This document shows, piece by piece, positions 12,801-24,873 of a DNA stretch of 64,000 nucleotides. Source of the stretch: Danio rerio (lineage: Eukaryota; Chordata; Actinopteri; Cypriniformes; Danionidae); NCBI RefSeq assembly GCF_049306965.1, contig NC_133194.1:8867001-8931000 (forward strand), read 5' to 3'. Below the pieces are notes generated by a model that ran no database searches, was not told the DNA's origin, and worked only from the letters and a program-made list of their open reading frames with translations. The first letter of the stretch is position 1. Each line of letters opens with the position of its first letter. The translations under genes and the position numbers were made by a program.

Positions 12801-15800
12801 ATACAAGGCTAAATGCTAAGGATTTTGTAATATCTCAGTTGGAAAAGATTTCACTTCCCCTATTAAAAATGATTATAATGTAATACATTTAATAATAATA
12901 CAATAATAATAATTTAATAATAAAAAATATAGGCGAGTTTAGTATCAGAAAGGTGCATGGGTCTGTGGGTCTTTAGAGCATGTGAGAGTGTTGAGAGTTC
13001 ACGCACTCACAGAACGAAACGGGCAAACAAGAAAGGATTTTCCACTACTTAATCAATCTCGCATGTTTGGTTATATTAGGTAGATACAAAAGAGTGTAAA
13101 AGGATGATAATAATAGTAAAAAAAAAAAAAAAGTGTCACTAGGGCCCAATCCCAACTCTACCCCTTAGCCCTTCCCCTTACCCCTACCACTCGTTTTGCA
13201 GGTGCCCGTGAAGGGGTAGTGGTGTCGAAATTCTCTTTAGCTGGAAGGCGTAAGGCTAAAGGCAAGGGGTATACACCCCTTCAAACGAAGATTTTTCAGG
13301 ACAACACTCGAAACCAAGGGGTAAGAAAAATTTCCCAGAATACACCAGCCACAGCTGCACCCGGAAGTAAAGAGATCAACGAATTAGTATTTTTTGTCAT
13401 TATTACGAGTTTTTACAACAAACAAACACATTTTAATATATATATTCATAACCGTGTTCGTGTTTTACCATCTTGCTTTAAAAAAAAAAAAAAACAAAAA
13501 AAAAACGCTAAAATAAAAACTTTTATTATTTATTATCTCTAATAATATTCCTGTGCAGCAATCCCACAACATTCTGACACTCGATGACACTGGAATACCC
13601 ACTAGTAATGTCTAGTGGCTGTCATGGGCTTTTTACAGTGTCTGCTATAATGTTAATGTTGTTTTTGGTGTGTTTACATAGATGAATATGGCCACTGTGT
13701 GCACAACACAGATATGATCTTATTGGCACATTAGATGGTTATGATGACATAATAAATGCCTTCAGTGATTTCCTGAAGATAAACACCAAAAATAGCACAA
13801 CTGGAATTACTCCAGCAGTCGCCATCGTCTGAACTCATATGGAGCATAAGATGGCGATGACACATGATGACGTGTGCAGGTGCTGTCCCAATTCTTAGGG
13901 GTACATTTTGAAGCCCTTCCCCTTCACCCTTGATTGTAAGGGCCAAGGGGAAAGGGTACCAAAGTACAATTGGGATTGGGCCTAAATATACTAAATATAA
14001 TTGGGCGGCTGTTAATATATCTGGGCGGCCTGACCAAGTAAAGTGTATGTGTGAGAAGCACTGCATGTAATGGATTTTAAAGAAAAAACAAAAACACCAC
14101 ACATATACTCTAACAATAAGCTTTTCTAAAGCAGATCTCAAAATATATAAAACTAAATATATTATTTCTCTTACAGCAGTCACAAGAAATTGCTAGAAGC
14201 TCAATTGATCAGTTTACTTGTGCTTACTCTGTTATTTTTTTAAGAGTACCAACCGTTCCGTGTTCATTCTTCATGTGGTCGATGTAATCCTCTCTCTCTG
14301 GAAATCGCTTCTTGCACTCCTTGCACCTCCACTCCATATTCCCGCTCTCTGGAGAGCTCACCTGCTCCTCCTCCTCATTCTCCTCCTCCTCTTCATCTTC
14401 TCTCTCTTCTCCTTCCTGCTCTCCCTCCTCGTCTTCCCCTTCCTCTTCCTCCTCTCCTGGGCCCTGGCTCAGCTCATCTGAATTGTTTTCTGTTGCTGGT
14501 TTGGGTTTAGAGGTGGAGTTACCGGCAGGGGCGGAGACGGGAGAAGAGGTGGTGGGCGGAGTCTCAGCTTTGACAGACAAGCCTCTGTGAGCAGTCTAAT
14601 GGGAAATATTAAAAGACGACTTTGGTTAAAGCGATACGGAATGGATAGCATGATAATTTGCACACCGAGGCGGCTGTTGTACTTGGTTTGAGCTTTAGAC
14701 AGCGTGATACAGAGAAATCACTTTGTAAATGCCTAACCAAGAGTATTACTGTATGCCTTTTTTGACACCACATTCTTCAGGGAATGTGAAAAGAATGGGT
14801 AACACAAAAGGCAAAATGACAATGTATTCTTTCATTTAAACAATCCTTAAATGCATTGTATCATAATAAAATAATGATTTTAAAAAAAGATAGTTATTTA
14901 AATAACAATAATAACTACTATTTCATAAAATATTATAAAAATGAACACAATGTACACATACACTTGCTGGCCACTTTATTAGGTACACCTTACTAGTACA
15001 AGGTTGGACCCCCTTTTGCCTTCGGAACGGCCTTAATCCTTCATTGGCATAGGTTCAACAAGATACTGAAAATAATCCTCAGGAATTTTAGTCCATGTTG
15101 ACATTATAGCATCATGCAGTTGCTGCAGATTTTTCAGCTGCACATTCATAATCCATCTCCCGATCCACCACATCCCAAAGATGCTCTATTGGATTGAGAT
15201 CTGGTGACTGTGGAGGCCATTTGAGTGCAGTGAACTCATTGTCACGTTCAAGAAACCAGTCTGAGATTTGCGCTTTATGACATGGCGCATTATTCTGCTG
15301 GAAGTAGCCATCAGAAGATGGGTACACTATGGTCATAAAGGGATGGACATGGTCAGCAACAATACACAGGTAGATTGTGCCGTTGACACAATGCTCAATT
15401 GGTACTAATGGGCCCAAAGTGTGGAAAAATATATCCCCCACACCATTACACCACTACCACCAGCCTAAACCATTGATACAAGGCAGGATGGATCCATGCT
15501 GTCATGTTGTTGACACCAAATTCTGAACCTTCCATCCAAATGTCGCAATAGAAATCGAGACAGGTGTAACGTTTTTCCAATCTTCTATTGTCCAATTTTG
15601 GTGAGCCTGTGTGAATTGTAGCCTCAGTTTCCTGATCTTAGCTGTCAGGAGTGGCATCAGGTGTGGTCTTCTGCTGCTGTAGCCCAGTTACCATTGCTTT
15701 AACTATTAGCTTAAACTAGTGTGGCCATTCTTTTCTGACCTCTGGCATCAAGAAGGTATTTGCGCCCACAGAACTGCCACTCACTGGATATTTTCTCTTT

Positions 15801-18800
15801 TTCAGAACATTCTCCGTAAACCCTATAAATGGTTGTGTGTGAAAATCTCAGTAAATCAGCAGTTTCTGAAATACTCAGACCAGCCCGTCTGGCCCCAACA
15901 ACCATGCCACTTTCAAAGTCCCTTAAATCAGCTTTCTTTCCCATTCTGATGCTCGGTTTGAACTGCAGCAGATCATCTTGACCATTTCTACATGCCTAAA
16001 TGCAATGAGTTACTGCCATGTGATTGGCTGATTAGAAATTTGCATTAATGAGCAGTTAGACAGGTGTACCTAATAAAGTGGCCGTTCAGTGTAGTTTGTA
16101 TATTGCAATTCATTATAGCATATTATTAATATTATTACTTTATTAATAATACATTATAATGTAACAATATTAATAGAAAAATATGTTAATTATTTATTAT
16201 ATTGTATTGTATTCAGGAATAAAAATATACTTAATAATAATAATAACAATAATAATACAAAAATTCATTATAACATTAAGGATATCTACCTTTATGTGTT
16301 CCATCATGGATCCTTTCTGGGCATAAAGTTTAGTGCAGTCTGGACATTTGAACACATGCACCTTCTGTTTGGCTAAATGAGTGTCAAAATGCATGTACAG
16401 CAGAGGTTTCTGGGTAAAAACTGTATCGCACATGACACACTTGTAGATCATCCTGTAAAAACAGTACAAAGTTAATAACCTCAAAGAATTTATTTATATT
16501 ATAAAAATTGTATTAAGCTGTGTGTGATGGGTCACCCTACTTGGCCTGTGCAGCTGTGAGTGCAGGATGCTGGGAAGTGATGTGCCCTTGGGCGCTTTGG
16601 GCAGATTTGAAGGCCATCGGGCAATTGGGGCACTTATGAAACACCTCACAGTGAGCCGTCTGAATGTGGGACTTGATAGAGTTCAAACCTCCGAACACAA
16701 CCTGACAACTGGAGCACCTAAAGGAAAAGATTTGGTTGGAGATTTGAGCATGTCCAAAGCAACACTTTTATTTTGTTTACTTGCAGGAAATCTTGCAGAT
16801 AACAGTAAGTGTTTTGCGATTTAACTAAATATTTTTAGGCCAGAAACCTGTAGCCGATGCGCCTAGCAAAATGCAGGCAGGACTCTTCCAGATGCGTCTG
16901 AAATGTGGCCTGGCGGGCAGTGCCACCACACTCTGGGCACACGTGAGGTGCGCGGTGTTTATGGATCCGCTGATGAGCCGACACACTGCACCAGTTAGGC
17001 AGCATCATGGGAGGAGAACAAAGCGTGCAAGTCTGAAAAAGAAATAGAGTGTAGGAAATTAGTAAATCAAGTTCATACATGTACTTTTGGGTCAGTTTAA
17101 AAAAATCAGGATCTGAGTAAATGTGTAAACTGACAGACAATAACTTTAACTATGTTGTGTTGCACCATGGAGTCATTTTATAGTACACACACATATAATC
17201 ATGATGCTGAAAAATAGTGTTTAAACAAAATGATGCAGGGTTGGTTCAAACGTCTGCAGAAAAAAAAATCAGACCTGCTCGTCCAACCAGGTCATCAGAT
17301 ATAGAAAAAGTGTTCTAGACAATTCTAGTATGTTTATAGTATTAGAACTTACTGAGTTTGGAGTAGCTCTGATTTGCTGGAAATGGGTCACTAATTCAGC
17401 CTTGCTTAAAAACTGGGCTTGACATTCTGGACACTTGAAGTTGTGGTATTGCAGAGCTTCGCCTTTCTTGCAGGGCAGCGGCATCAATGCCTGAGGACTC
17501 TGGGGTCCACGACGGGCAGGACTGGGCTGAGTTGAAGCCGTGCCTGGAGAGGGGGAGTCTTTGAGTGGACTGGAAGTGGACGGTGCAGGAATCGTCCCTG
17601 CAGGGGTAGTGGAGGATGTCAAAGGTGGAGAGGAAAGTGACGGAGAAAGCATACCTACAAACAGAACATTTGGCATTCAGCATTGAGTGTATGACATTAA
17701 GCGTTCACAGAAAACTGCAGAATTTTGAAGTTACCAATGGGGGTAGTGTCCTGCTGGCCAATCATCTGCTCCACTGTAACTGGTCTCATAACCAAATGTG
17801 AGCACTGCATGACCAGGCCTCGTTCCTTGTGCTCGCGAGCATGTAGCAGCAGACTGCACTTGTTGAAGAAAGCCAGCCGTTTTGCGCAGTGATTGCAGGT
17901 CACCTCTATTCTTAAAGAGCGACGGTCGTAGTGTCTAGCCAGGCTGCGCTCCAGAGCGAACGAATCTCCACACTCCAAGCAGCGGTAGCCAGCGGCAGGC
18001 ATAGGAAGACCCCATTCAGGCGGTGGAGGGGTTGAGAGATCTGGACGGTAACTAGGAAGCAAGTTCTTGCTATTTAAGATCTTGTTGAAGGCCTCGACTA
18101 GGCTGGACTGGCTTCGAGAAATAACAGCACCAGTGCTGTTGACGATAGATGCTGGTTTACATGGCATAGTCCCTCCATTGGTGGTTTTACCGACTGTAGG
18201 ACGTACGCTTATCCCGCCGACAGCTGGTGCGACAGGTAGAGTGGTGGCTTTTGTGATGCTCACTGCAGTGGCGGAGACTTTAGTTTTATCTGACTGCATG
18301 GTCATTTTGTTTTGAACCTTGCTGGCTGCAGCGAGCATGGCACTACTGGCTTCTAAAGTGGATACTGGTAGGGTTGAGCATTTCACGCCTTGACCAGCAG
18401 TGGTGTCATTTTTTTTCCCACCTTTCACGGGACCGGCTCGACCTCCTGTTTGGCCTTTATTTGCATCTTTTCCTGCATTGGCAGCAGCACCTCCCTTACC
18501 TGCTACTCGAGTAACAGTGCGAGTGATGCCTCCTGTAGACGTCTTAATGGTCTTGATGCGGACTTTAAGAGGTCTAGAAGGGGCTTTGCCACCAGTTGCA
18601 GCTTTTCCATCACTGTTTGTTGACGAGCCAGTCTCCGCTTCAAGGGATTGCGCAGGATCTACCTCTATTTTATCTGTATCCCCTTTACCACCATCTGTGT
18701 TCTCCGCATCTTGTCCATTCTCTGTAGATGCTTTGTCTACTTCCATCTCCTCATCTTCCTCCTTGGGTTCACGAAGGGCTGCAGAAGGGGATGAGGCGGC

Positions 18801-20006
18801 CGCTGGGCTGCAGGATCTTTTAGTAACTGCAGATGTTGGCATGGAGGACTTGGGCATTTCAGGCTCTGGGCTTTCAGGAGAATCCCGTTCTTCAATCACA
18901 TGCTCTGGGTTTCTCTCTTCTTGAGGTAAACTTTTTCCATTTCCTGTTTGGGCGGCTGTTGACAGCCAATTCTGTTGCGCACGAGGAGAAGCAGGTGATG
19001 CGGAGGGGACGTCACCTGGTTTGGGGTAAGCATTTGGTGATATGGATGTTGAAGGGGGAATAGAAGGAGACTGTGAATTTTCAGGGGATGACCGAAGTCG
19101 ACGTGAGAGTTTCGGAGGGGTAGGAGAGTCCGGACTCTCATGAATGACTAAAGACCCTCCAGAATCAGGATCTGAGTCCTCCTCTTCTGAATCTGCACGT
19201 CTAAATGCAGACGAACTAAGACGTGGTGTTCCGTTAAACGGCTCTGTTAAAGAAGTGGCAAGCGGAGACGAGGCCACAGCCCCAGACACTCTGGAGCCAA
19301 CTGAGGGAGACGATGATGACGGCGAGGAGGATGAGGCTGTGGAAGGAGTGGAAAGAAGTGGTTTAGGTGGAGGAAAGAAAGGAGATGCTGCTCCGCTTGC
19401 CCCACTTGGATTTGCAGGAGCTTTTGCCTTGTCTGCACCTTCAAGGTTCATCTCCTGCTGCATATGCTGCTGTTGCAGAAGCTGCATTTTCCGTGCCCTC
19501 CCGACAGAGTCTCCAGCACCTTGTGCCATCAAAGGCTTCAGCTTATTGAAGATGTTGCTCCCCTGTTTGGAACCGCCAGACGATCCATGCTGTCCTGCAG
19601 TCTCTGGAATTGCCTTGGAGCTACATACAGGCCACTGTTCACCATTCGGCTGGCCTCGAGACTGAGACATATGTACTGACCCACCAGATGACACAAATCC
19701 ATTATGGTTGAGTGGGTCTGGTACTGAATTTTCGCCACCATCAAATGGCTCAGGACGAACGCGGTTCTTCACAATCACACTGACAATAGATGGGTCGCTC
19801 TGGGAATCTGTGGATGGGCTGGGTGACCGTAAGGCAGAACTTTCACCTACTGAAGCATCACCAGATTTTATAAGCGATGCTCCACCTGCTCCTTGATGCC
19901 CCTCCACCTCATCCGGGGCTGACTGGATAGCTTCTTTGGCATCAATATCAGGAATGTCAAATGCTGCCAACAGGTCATCGAAATCGGGGGTTTTCATGTC
20001 CCCCAT
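9828..20006 (-). CDS. znf687: ZNF687-type multi-C2H2 zinc-finger protein
   Basis: Nuclear zinc-finger regulator; in mammals ZNF687 joins ZNF592 and ZMYND8 in a chromatin complex. Nine coding exons on the minus strand: 20006-17735, 17654-17353, 17032-16848, 16717-16541, 16452-16290, 14595-14254, 12675-12563, 11942-11840 and 10406-9828. They total 4236 bases, exactly 1411 codons plus stop. The start [20 protein letters not shown] is the family's conserved N-terminus. A long Ser/Pro-rich, probably disordered region follows, then C2H2 fingers spread over all exons, such as [30 protein letters not shown] and [10 protein letters not shown]. Exon 14595-14254 carries a very acidic Glu run before a finger. 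For that exon I chose the ACG|GTTGGT donor over a GTACTC site 4 bases downstream, because it keeps the [15 protein letters not shown] frame seen in the family. An acceptor at 20031/20032 leaves a short 5' UTR in the first coding exon. Which of the zebrafish a/b paralogues this is cannot be told. Confidence 0.93.
10575..10785 (-). mobile_element. tRNA-derived SINE
   Basis: On the minus strand it shows an A-box-like TGTAGTGGTTAGTGC and a B-box GGTTCGATTCC, then a tail ending AAAAATAAAGGTGAAAACCC. It is a SINE head-body structure, not a working tRNA gene. It lies in the last znf687 intron. Confidence 0.78.
10975..11335 (-). mobile_element. Decayed Tc1/mariner transposase fragment
   Basis: Minus-strand translation, across stops, gives DNDPKH and then [13 protein letters not shown], the second-Asp and third-catalytic-residue blocks of Tc1 transposases. 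Only the C-terminal part remains. It is a dead fragment in the last znf687 intron. Confidence 0.75.
13141..13982. mobile_element. Non-autonomous DNA element with GC-rich inverted ends
   Basis: The left end AGGGCCCAATCCCAAC matches the reverse complement of the right end (TTGGGATTGGGCCT). The match continues through the CCCTT-rich subterminal blocks. It lies in the znf687 intron 12676-14253. The interior has homopolymer runs and no transposase frame. I found no clear target duplication, so the superfamily is left open. Confidence 0.72.
14961..16091 (-). mobile_element. Tc1-like transposon with broken transposase
   Basis: Ends are inverted around GGCCACTTTATTAGGTACAC and flanked by TA at both sides (14959-14960 and 16092-16093). 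Minus-strand frames give the N-terminal helix-turn-helix ([20 protein letters not shown], about 15944-15711) and the catalytic C-terminal part ([10 protein letters not shown]...[16 protein letters not shown], about 15441-15112). The two parts are in separate frames, so it is inactive. It sits in the znf687 intron 14596-16289. Confidence 0.92.
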
Positions 20007-20031
20007 GCCGGGTCAGTGGACTCACTTAATC

Positions 20032-22650
20032 CTAAAATATAAACAAATGAAATGAGAAACCAATGTAATGCCAATTTCATTAATAGTGTACAAAATGTGT
20101 TTTATTGACAATATTATAAACATCATGTTCAACAAATCGATTTACTGACAATTTCCATAGTATACTCTTGCATGAATGCCATAATTTGACAAAATTACTA
20201 AATAATGACAGTGTAAATAACATCTGGTTGACATTAAATTCTCTTTTAATAAGAGAATAACTCATTGTATTTATTAATAGCTCATATTCTTTAATATTGA
20301 GTCTAAATTCTGCTGTGATTTAATGTGATGTGTAAGGTGCTAAGTAAGTTTAAGCAACAGCTTATGGCAAGTCTACTGTTTTTTTTAAATACCTTAATTT
20401 TAAAACATCCAACTAAAATCAAAGCCAACTAAATCAATTTATTTCAAACTCTTCTTTTTCTAAACATTAACAGACACTGCTTCGTGCTAAGGTACCTCTG
20501 AGGTAAACTGAGAATGATGTTAGCCTCACGTATAATTATCACGAATCATGTATATCATCATTTATTAATAGTTCATTTTAGTTCCACAACAAAAATACAT
20601 GTATAAGTTTTCATTTAAACATATAAACACATCGTGCCACAGCAAATAACACCCATCGGCTTTTGTTAGCTTTGGCTAACAGCCGCGTAATGCCTCTATA
20701 GCAACCTAGATGTTGGTGGCTGAACCAGAACACGTATTTAGAGATGCAATATAAGAATGAATCATTTTAAACATTTACAAGTAGATATTATGATATATTA
20801 TACACATTATATCATTTACATGTGTGTTAACAGAGCCTGTTTAGCACGCTACAGCAGCAATGGTATCAACAACAGAATCCAAACAAGCCCCTTTAACGTT
20901 AGATGGAATAAAAACATTGTACGAAAATATAATTGAGCAATAAACAAGAAAAAGGGGGTTAGTTCCTATCGAGAACGCGTTACAAGTATATACAATTCAT
21001 TATGTATATAACGTTTTGACAAACAGGGAACGGCTAAAACCTGCGGCTGACCTGGCTAACAACAAATGGGGACAGAATTGAATCGCTGTCGTAAGAATAA
21101 TGAGTTTCCGACACATTTTGTCTCTTACATTAGGTTTGTATGCTGACTGACTGCTAAACAAAGCACTACTGGGCTGATAAATAGAAACATGGGGTGTATT
21201 TTTGGGTTTGTTCTGTTATGACGGCGGGGTCTGTGCTGCCCCGTCGCGAGGGTCATTTAAGCGCAGGCCACTGCATGTGCACGGCAACGTTTACCTGCTT
21301 ATAAATAACCTCACACTGATGCCACATTGTGCCTTCATGATCATGCATTTTAATGAAGGTGTGTGTAGTTTTCGGATTTTGTTTTTTCATGCACAGGCAG
21401 TTATTTTGTTTACCTGCTTTTTGAGATTCCCGACTATCCTCGCTCCAGATGAAGCGCCTACTTCCCGTCATCGATCGACTACGGCCAGGTCTTGGAAGAT
21501 AAAGTTATCAATTATAGATAGAAAAAATGTTTTTCGTTATGGTTTTTGGTTATGCGCGTAAGTTTGCATCTAAATCTCCTGTGGTATGTCAGTTACAGTT
21601 TTGATCTCAAAGAAAAACATCACAATTGTAATTAGATTCTATGGATGTGTGGTTGTTGTGTATTTATGTCCTTCCAGGATCTCGTATTTCACTGTCTTTT
21701 GCTTGATTTGGTTTAGGCCTTGATTGTAAGGATTGCGGATATTTCTGCACCCCCTAAAGCACAGAGGATTTACGTTCATTTATTTCCATATACTATAAAT
21801 ATCTTATAGTTAAGAATTGTAGCCAATAATTAGATATAAAAGGTTTATTTTTCTATATGCTTCCAAAATGTTGAAACATATGTCATACATTAACGTTATT
21901 CACAATATATTGTTGCATTTCGAGACATCTAAGGTTATTTTGGCCATTATTTGCACAGACACAAATGCATGTACGGATGCATAACATTGCTTTTATACCG
22001 TATCTAGTCAATTCCTTTATGTCTGACGAGGAAATATATCATTAAAAATGTATATATATAATGAGCCCAGGATTACGATGAAGACTCATACCAATGTTAA
22101 GTGTAATGAAACATGTAGAAATGTGGAAAGCAACAGTAATCAGAATTCATTTTTAAGAAACATCACAATGATGCTATATTTATCTCATCTGATTTATTTA
22201 TTAGGTTTTACCGCCATCTAGAGATCACTTGAAGCACCGGCACCGGACAGCTGCATCCGATGCTGACGCACACACACACACACACACACAGACACATACG
22301 CACAATTTTGCAAACATATTGGCTCATTTATTAAAGATAATAGTCAACATGTTTCTGTTACTCTTAAAGATATTATTTGTGGTTATTATCAATCTGTCTC
22401 TACTAATAGAAATGCTTGTTTTGTTATAGCCTACATTTAACTGATTTTTTTTCATTCCATATCCACAAATGCAAATGTACTAATACCAAACCATATTTTC
22501 CAGGTTTTTTTGCAAGTAGTTATTTAAATATTTTAATATATTTAATATTTAAATTTCATTATTTGAAAATAAGAAAGCAAACAGAACTATCTCATTTTGT
22601 AATGACTTTATATACTGTAATTGATTCTTAAACGTCTTACCCTCATTTCA
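20032..22650. other. znf687 5' flank and intergenic spacer
   Basis: The minus-strand acceptor at 20032 implies at least one non-coding 5' exon of znf687 upstream. The likely promoter zone is the less AT-rich stretch near 20640-21480, but no donor could be fixed. A (CA)n tract lies at 22268-22290. No coding exon is supported. Confidence 0.45.
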
Positions 22651-22652
22651 TG

Positions 22653-23002
22653 TTCATTCATTCATTCATTCTCCTTTCGGCTTAGTCACTTTATCAATCC
22701 GGGATTGCCACAGCGGAATGAACCACCAACTTATCCAGCATGTTTTATGCAGCGGATGTCCTTCCAGCTGCAACCCATCACTGGGAAACACCCATACAAT
22801 CTCATTCCCAACACTGGCGGACAATTTAGCTTATCCAATTCACCTATAGCGCATGTCTTTGGACTTGTGGGTGGGGAAAATCGGAGCACCCGGAGGAAAT
22901 CCAAACCAACACAGGGAGAACATGCAAACTCCACACAAAAATGTCAACTGACCCAGCCGAGGCTTGAACCAGCAACCTTCTTGCTGTGAGGCGACAGCAA
23001 TA
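22653..23002 (-). mobile_element. DANA SINE copy, near full length
   Basis: Starts with (CATT)n and CTTTCGGCTTAGTCAC, includes CCACAGCGGAATGAACC and CAAACTCCACACAAAAATG, and ends at GCTGTGAGGCGACAGC. Reverse orientation. A (CA)n tract follows at 23003-23033. Confidence 0.88.
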
Positions 23003-23219
23003 CACACACACATACACACACACACACACACACGATAACCTTTGTGCTTATTTGAAATCAAGTAAATTAGTATAATCTTTTTGTGTACTACAGATAGAAA
23101 GTAAAGAAAGGATCATCATCAAAAGTCCATGGCTTCCCTTTAAAGTGCAATGTATGGAGAGTTATACTTTACAATACTGTTGGTGTATAAAGCAAATATA
23201 ATTATGTAAACATACATGC

Positions 23220-24215
<996 letters not shown>

Positions 24216-24328
24216 CAGCACCATGATTAGTATGAAACAGTCTAAACATAAAACATATATAATTTTATTTGTGATTTTTTTGCGACTTTTATTTTGCGCC
24301 GCATCCAAAAAACAGGCAGACGTCGTAT

Positions 24329-24436
24329 CCAATAGCAGAAAGTCTTCCAGCCAATAAAAATATGTTGTCTAAATGACGTGTTTAGCATCTGTCCAATAGG
24401 AAAATACTTTTTTACATTCGAACGCTTGTGGGCGGG
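24329..24436 (+). promoter_or_regulatory. CKS1B promoter: CCAAT boxes, CHR-like site, GC box
   Basis: Three CCAAT boxes (24329-24333, 24351-24355, 24393-24397), a TTCGAA CHR-like site (24417-24422) and GGGCGGG (24430-24436) lie in 110 bp, about 440 bases before the CKS1B start codon. Multiple NF-Y CCAAT boxes with a nearby CHR are typical of G2/M genes, which fits a Cdk subunit. Binding is inferred from motifs only. Confidence 0.65.
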
Positions 24437-24873
24437 CTAGAGGATCTCCGGGAGGGAAGTTCAAGCAAGGAGGAAACCTAAACGGTGGATGTTTTCGTAG
24501 ATTTGTCATTTGTAAAAAAATAGATTCACACTTCAACTAAAGTACTCGTTGTCAAGTAATTTAGACAGTTGTTGCATTCACAACAGGAAGAAGCAGTAAG
24601 TGACTATGCTTATCTAGAATAAACACTGAATCTGTGGTTATGTTGTTTATTAGCTAAAGTGGCATGAGAAGCTAACGTAGCCAGCATTGGAGGGAAACAG
24701 TCGTAAGGCTGTATTTATGTAGTTTATAACGTTACATGTATTAACAAGTCAAACCGATAACTGATAATTTCCTTTAACCGTATAGTTCAATACAATAGAC
24801 AATACATTAACAATACACATTATTTTATTAACATGTCGGATTCTTCTCATCATCCAGAAACAACAAATACGCA

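Noticed and set aside
15112-15944. Host gene with DDE domain
   Set aside because: Bounded by Tc1 inverted repeats with TA duplications and broken into two frames.
18067-19896. Plus-strand frames opposite the large znf687 exon
   Set aside because: Shadow frames of a long Ser/Pro-rich coding exon; no splice or domain support.
22268-23033. CRISPR-like array
   Set aside because: Short CA runs and SINE blocks only; no spaced direct repeats, and the genome is vertebrate.
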